Assembly: GCA_040143965.1 (NCBI GenBank)
Contig: JASJQH010006894.1
Span: 1 to 49,759, forward strand
Length of the DNA: 49,759 nucleotides
From: Basidiobolus ranarum
Taxonomy: Eukaryota > Basidiobolomycota > Basidiobolomycetes > Basidiobolales
Reading direction: 5' to 3'
The notes beneath the pieces were generated by a model, which made no database searches, was not told where the DNA came from, and saw only the letters and a program-made list of their open reading frames with translations. This document shows positions 46,366 to 49,759 of this stretch, one piece after another. The position numbers and the translations under genes are program-made. Every line of letters starts with the position of its first letter. Positions within the stretch are counted from its first letter, which is position 1.

Positions 46366-47323
46366 TTAAGAAAGGCTTCAAAGTGTACTACCAGTGGTGC
46401 TTCTACTATAAGTAAAACTCGATACCTTTTTGAAGCACAAATTAGGTAAGCGTACATTCCATTTAGATTTTATGGCTTGAGCCAATCATCTACCATTTCC
46501 ATTCTATTGAGGAAGTATTACTGGGTATTGCTGGAATTGTTGCTCGAGGCTTGCTTGAGTGACTGTTTTCGTTCATCAATGCTTAATAAAAGTCATAAAT
46601 GGAATTCCTATTTTATATCAAATATGCATATTCTTTTATTCCTTTTTACTGAACTCTTTCCAATGATTTTGTTTAGTGATTCCCTTAACTATTTCTGATA
46701 TTGGTATAGCTTCTGCTTACCATTTCGTGTGAAAGTGAATGCATGTAGTCCGTCATAATGATTTCTAGTTGGATGTAATGGTTCCAACGAGTTGGAGGAT
46801 AAACAGCCACTCTACCCTGTCACTATCACCTAACCCTATTCTGTGTTATTGCTTAGCGTTTGTCATATGCTAGCAAGTTGAACCAGGGTTTAGATTTGAG
46901 GGTTCAGATTTAGACGATTATCCATTCAATCATGAATAACAAATAATAAATCGAGTAAGGTTAATATATCCCGATTGATCACTCTTGCTCCCTAAACACT
47001 TTCGATAGACAGGTGAGGAACAAGGTATGTAAATCAGAATCAATGTCTGATCTTGAAACCTCATCATTGCTTAGGACTCAATTAGCACGATTCTTTGCGA
47101 TCTTCGAAAGCCATCAGCATGCTTCTTAAACAGTACAGGTTCTCTTGAGACAGTTGCCTCTATTGTTGTAAGAATTCAGTCACGAAGATCCTGTTTGATC
47201 ATAATCCAATGCTAGCGACGAACCATATTGGTTGTAGGGAATGAGACATAAGGGAGAAGTGCCGACCACTTCTCCATATCTCCACCACATAAATAGACTT
47301 ATAGACAGTGCATCTATTCCTAA
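46366..47323. promoter_or_regulatory. Intergenic, divergent beta-lactamase-like / 7TM-RGS
   Basis: 958 bases without a supported gene; an 73-codon frame at 46477-46698 looks like chance (poorly biased, no homology I recognise). An ATAAATA-type TATA element (about 47288) lies near the receptor start. Confidence 0.4.
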
Positions 47324-48652
47324 ATGACTGCCGCACCAGAGATCATACTCTATGTCTTTGTCTCCCTGTTTACCCTTCTAACGATCTTTACGGTATATCG
47401 ATTCTGGGTTCAACGTAGTGTGGAGAGCATCAAGTATCGGTCACCCGGATTCACAATCATCGGCGCCATTACCATATGGCTTCTAATCATCATTTTCATG
47501 CTGCGTATGAATGTGGATTGGTTTCCTTGTTACATATCACTGTGGGCTACCTCTCTGGGATACCCTGTGATATATGTCGTTACTATCATTCGCTCCATTC
47601 GCCTGTGGTTCCACTACCGCATCAGCGAGGCAAAGTTTCGACAAGCCTTGGTGCATGTGAGTAAGCAGAATACGGTCAATCAGAGTATAGAAACAGCTGG
47701 AGGTAGCTTTGAAATGTTCAATATGACGGGGAAAACTCGCAATCGACCGGATATTTTCAGTTTAAACGAGGACTCGTTTTATCAAAAGCGGCATATACTG
47801 TCGAAGCGCTTCTTAGCTGGAATATTCATCGCAGTAATGCTTGCTCATTTGTTAATTATCGTAGTCATACAAGTCTTTAGCGTTGCGTATTCCTTCAAGC
47901 CATCGGTTGGCAGTGAGAGTGGTGCTATCTGTATGATAGGCTGGGAATACATCCCACATTACGTGATATCCTCCATCTATACACTAATCGTTCTCCCATT
48001 GCTCATCTACCGTATGCGTGATGTCAATGATGCGTATGGAATCCGTCGAGAGCTACTTTATACAAGTATACTGATGGTTCTCTCCACCATCATTCTAATT
48101 CTGTTCCTGTACTTACCGCAGCTTCATTTCATCAGTACCGTAGTATCAGGTATAGTATGGTCAGCTGTTCCTCTGATTGCTATATATGCTCTTATGGTGA
48201 TTAGACCACTGGTTGACTCGTATAATATCGTACTCCTTAAAAGATGGTCTTGTTTGTTTAAATCAAAGCCTAACCTACCATATACCAGGGAAGCAATGGA
48301 GTTGTTGCTTCAAGATCCGATACTGTTTAACCAGTTCAAGTTATTTTCAGTGACAGACTTCACCCTCGAGTGCGTACTCTTTTACGAGTGTTGCCGGAAC
48401 TCACGGTTCTCTATGGACGTAAAGGAATTGAAAGAGATCTACCTAAATTTCATACATCCAGAGGCGAAATTTCAGATAAATCTCAGTGAACGTACAAAAT
48501 CTGAACTGGAAGCACTCGCTCATCAAGAGAAATTCGAACCAGATATGTATCTAGATGCTTCCAAAGATATCCAAGATCTTATGTATGTCAACACCTTTTC
48601 TAGATACGTACAACATAACCAAAACTCTAAAGCAGTTTGGGAGCAGGTTTAG
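47324..48652 (+). CDS. 7TM protein with C-terminal RGS domain
   Basis: A single exon of 442 residues. The N-terminal two thirds has about seven membrane segments (EIILYVFVSLFTLLTIFTVY, GAITIWLLIIIFMLRMNV, FLAGIFIAVMLAHLLIIVVI, SILMVLSTIILILFLYL, VVSGIVWSAVPLIAIYALMV). A long cytosolic loop holds QNTVNQSIETAGGSFEMF. The C-terminal RGS domain starts at EAMELLLQDPILFNQF and includes DFTLECVLFYECCRN, LKEIYLNFIHPEAKFQINL, LDASKDIQDLMYVNTFSRYV. Similar 7TM-RGS proteins are seen in fungi and plants (AtRGS1 type). The RGS part speeds GTP hydrolysis on G-alpha; the 7TM part may sense a ligand such as a sugar, which is inferred. The stop codon lies in a tandem repeat. Confidence 0.92.
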   Translation: MTAAPEIILYVFVSLFTLLTIFTVYRFWVQRSVESIKYRSPGFTIIGAITIWLLIIIFMLRMNVDWFPCYISLWATSLGYPVIYVVTIIRSIRLWFHYRISEAKFRQALVHVSKQNTVNQSIETAGGSFEMFNMTGKTRNRPDIFSLNEDSFYQKRHILSKRFLAGIFIAVMLAHLLIIVVIQVFSVAYSFKPSVGSESGAICMIGWEYIPHYVISSIYTLIVLPLLIYRMRDVNDAYGIRRELLYTSILMVLSTIILILFLYLPQLHFISTVVSGIVWSAVPLIAIYALMVIRPLVDSYNIVLLKRWSCLFKSKPNLPYTREAMELLLQDPILFNQFKLFSVTDFTLECVLFYECCRNSRFSMDVKELKEIYLNFIHPEAKFQINLSERTKSELEALAHQEKFEPDMYLDASKDIQDLMYVNTFSRYVQHNQNSKAVWEQV

Positions 48653-48720
48653 TTAATTTAAGCAAGTTGGGAGTAAGTTTACTTGGTTTAAGCAGCTCGG
48701 GAGTAAGTTTAGTCAGTTTT
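48631..48720 (+). repeat. Three tandem 30-bp units over the 7TM-RGS stop codon
   Basis: Units at 48631-48660, 48661-48690 and 48691-48720 share the frame AGCArnTnGGGAGtAaGTTTA. The first unit codes for the last residues (AVWEQV) and the stop TAG at 48650-48652; the other two lie in the 3' untranslated region. Confidence 0.85.
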
Positions 48721-48993
48721 GTTGCATCCTATTCATGTCGTAAATAGCCACCATTCATGTACAAAATCCGTTTCATCTTGTTATATTAGTCGGTCGAGAA
48801 CTTATAGTCCGAAGTAGTACCGATATGGGAACTAATTGGAATACCATTATCAATGTGGCTAATTTATAAAGATGTATATTTATATATATATGCTTAGTAC
48901 AGGTTTTTTTGAATTTCTATGTAAAGTGTGGAGATATCGTGTTGTAATAAGATGCCCAACCAGAAGAATGAACTGATATGTACAACGACCGAT
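48653..48993. other. Intergenic between convergent genes
   Basis: Holds the last two 30-bp units and an AT-rich stretch (TATATATA at about 48880-48890). No gene. Confidence 0.4.
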
Positions 48994-49759
48994 TTAGCAC
49001 ATGCCAGGGAAGCGTTGGCACCAAAGAGGTTGGAGAGTTGAAGCAGCGATTCCACGATCAACAAGACGAGCACGCATCTCGTTAATTCTAGGGGAAACAT
49101 CAGCAGTGGGTCTGATGGTGCCGTTGGTAAGCTTGTTACCACTCCAGAGAACTTCAGCAGAGGAAGAGGCACGAGGCCATACACGGGAGTCAAAGTTGAC
49201 GCCATCGACTTGTTCACCCCACATGGCAGTTTCACCACCGAGGATAAGCTTAGCTTCACTTGCAGTCATGTTAGCGGTGAGGTCATAGTTGTAGATTACT
49301 TGCCATGACTTATAAGGATCACACCAAGAGTTACCAAGACTAGATCCGATCCAAGCACCGTGTCCACAATCCAAGTACATGTGTTCGTAGTTGGAAGCAA
49401 TGACACGATGACCTAAACGAACAGCTGCAAGGGTGGCAGAGTTTCCGAGCCATGTTTGGACAACAACATCCTTATCCATGGTGACATTTTGGGTAAGGAG
49501 GGCTCCTTGCCAGGTAACGGGAGTCTTCTTATTCTCTCTAATATACTTGTGATCTTGGTGAATGAAGTTAGCAAACAAAGCATCCAAGGTAGTGTTGTGC
49601 TTCTCAAGATATTCAGGATAGCCAGGAGAAGTTTCCCAACATTTCATATTGACTTCATCACCACCGATATGGAAGAGTTCCTCATCAAACCACTTGGTAG
49701 TTTCCTTCAGAAGGTTGCGAACAACTTCTAAGGTCTTGGGGTTAATGAGATTGAGTTGA
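48994..49759 (-). CDS. Beta-N-acetylhexosaminidase (GH20), partial, C-terminal part
   Basis: The frame is open to the right edge, so the N-terminus with signal peptide and GH20b domain lies outside. The piece starts QLNLINPKTLEVVRNLLKET, followed by the catalytic pair in ELFHIGGDEVNMKCWETSP (Asp-Glu of GGDEV). Substrate-pocket landmarks follow: PVTWQGALLTQ, VVVQTWLG, YLDCGHGAWIGSSLGNSW, GGETAMWGEQVDGVNFDSRV, WPRASSSAEVLWSG. The end is PLWCQRFPGMC. It has glycosylation sites (NVT, NMT, NGT), fitting a secreted or vacuolar enzyme. It removes terminal GlcNAc from chitin oligomers, feeding the pathway in which glucosamine-6-phosphate deaminase acts. The gene is convergent with the 7TM-RGS gene. 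Confidence 0.95.
   Translation of the reverse strand, partial: QLNLINPKTLEVVRNLLKETTKWFDEELFHIGGDEVNMKCWETSPGYPEYLEKHNTTLDALFANFIHQDHKYIRENKKTPVTWQGALLTQNVTMDKDVVVQTWLGNSATLAAVRLGHRVIASNYEHMYLDCGHGAWIGSSLGNSWCDPYKSWQVIYNYDLTANMTASEAKLILGGETAMWGEQVDGVNFDSRVWPRASSSAEVLWSGNKLTNGTIRPTADVSPRINEMRARLVDRGIAASTLQPLWCQRFPGMC

Noticed and set aside
46477-46698. 73-codon plus-strand frame
   Set aside because: Hydrophobic by AT-richness, with no partner exon or family.

Overview
This window looks like nuclear DNA of an early-diverging filamentous fungus, most likely Mucoromycota and possibly Mucorales. The reasons are gene density, many introns of about 55-95 bases with GTAAGT/GTATGT donors, CTAAC-like branch points and YAG acceptors, an AT-rich background, and gene types seen together in that group: a 7TM-RGS receptor, a CBM19 secreted protein, Cys-rich GPI-anchored proteins and a fungal AlkB-like family. 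The phylum is inferred, not proven. I see no rRNA, tRNA, CRISPR array, provirus or recognisable transposon.

Layout, left to right. 1-1218: weak ORFs only. 1219-3436: multi-exon AlkB-like dioxygenase (+). 3790-4502: ribosomal protein uL1/RPL10A (+). 4965-5899: glucosamine-6-phosphate deaminase (+). 6108-6859: Cys-rich GPI-anchored protein (+). 7180-7917: secreted CBM19 protein with an in-frame stop (+). 8030-11866: RNA polymerase III second-largest subunit (-). 12243-13285: YIPF5/Yip1-like Golgi protein (+). 13422-16721: TFIIIC 90-kDa-like subunit (-). 17177-18181: HUT1/SLC35B1 transporter (-). 18758-20284: At4g15545-like coiled-coil protein (-). 20594-22693: MPP10 (-). 23141-25389: CLPTM1 (+). 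25541-26463: Zn2Cys6 factor (-). 26739-29627: WDR70 (+). 30014-31289: unknown coiled-coil protein (-). 32121-32735: RPN13 (-). 33128-34668: DSN1/Mis13 (-). 35127-36104: uL18/RPL5 (-). 36493-38304: eIF3d (-). 38798-40968: MutY glycosylase (+). 41607-42131: CAP-domain secreted protein (+). 42339-43727: REXO4 (-). 44150-46365: beta-lactamase-fold membrane protein (-). 47324-48652: 7TM-RGS receptor (+). 48994-49759: GH20 beta-hexosaminidase, cut by the window edge (-).

Most genes are housekeeping. Themes are Pol III transcription (RPC2 and TFIIIC90, with one gene between them), ribosome supply (RPL10A, RPL5, MPP10, REXO4, eIF3d), the secretory pathway (YIPF5, HUT1, CLPTM1) and chromosome maintenance (DSN1, MutY). 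Chitin and cell-wall biology appears at both ends (GlcN6P deaminase, CBM19 protein, hexosaminidase). I saw no sign of a dedicated gene cluster.

The points most worth a second look are: a serine-hydrolase-fold membrane protein whose SxxK lysine is Glu; the Cys-rich AlkB-like protein; a chitin-binding module behind an in-frame stop; a conserved but uncharacterised At4g15545-like protein; a MutY ending in a PIP box; an 18-bp-stem hairpin at 43894-43946; and two genes whose stop codons sit inside short tandem repeats. Exon limits were worked out by hand from splice signals, reading phase and family similarity. Where exon lengths are summed in an entry, they give a whole number of codons.
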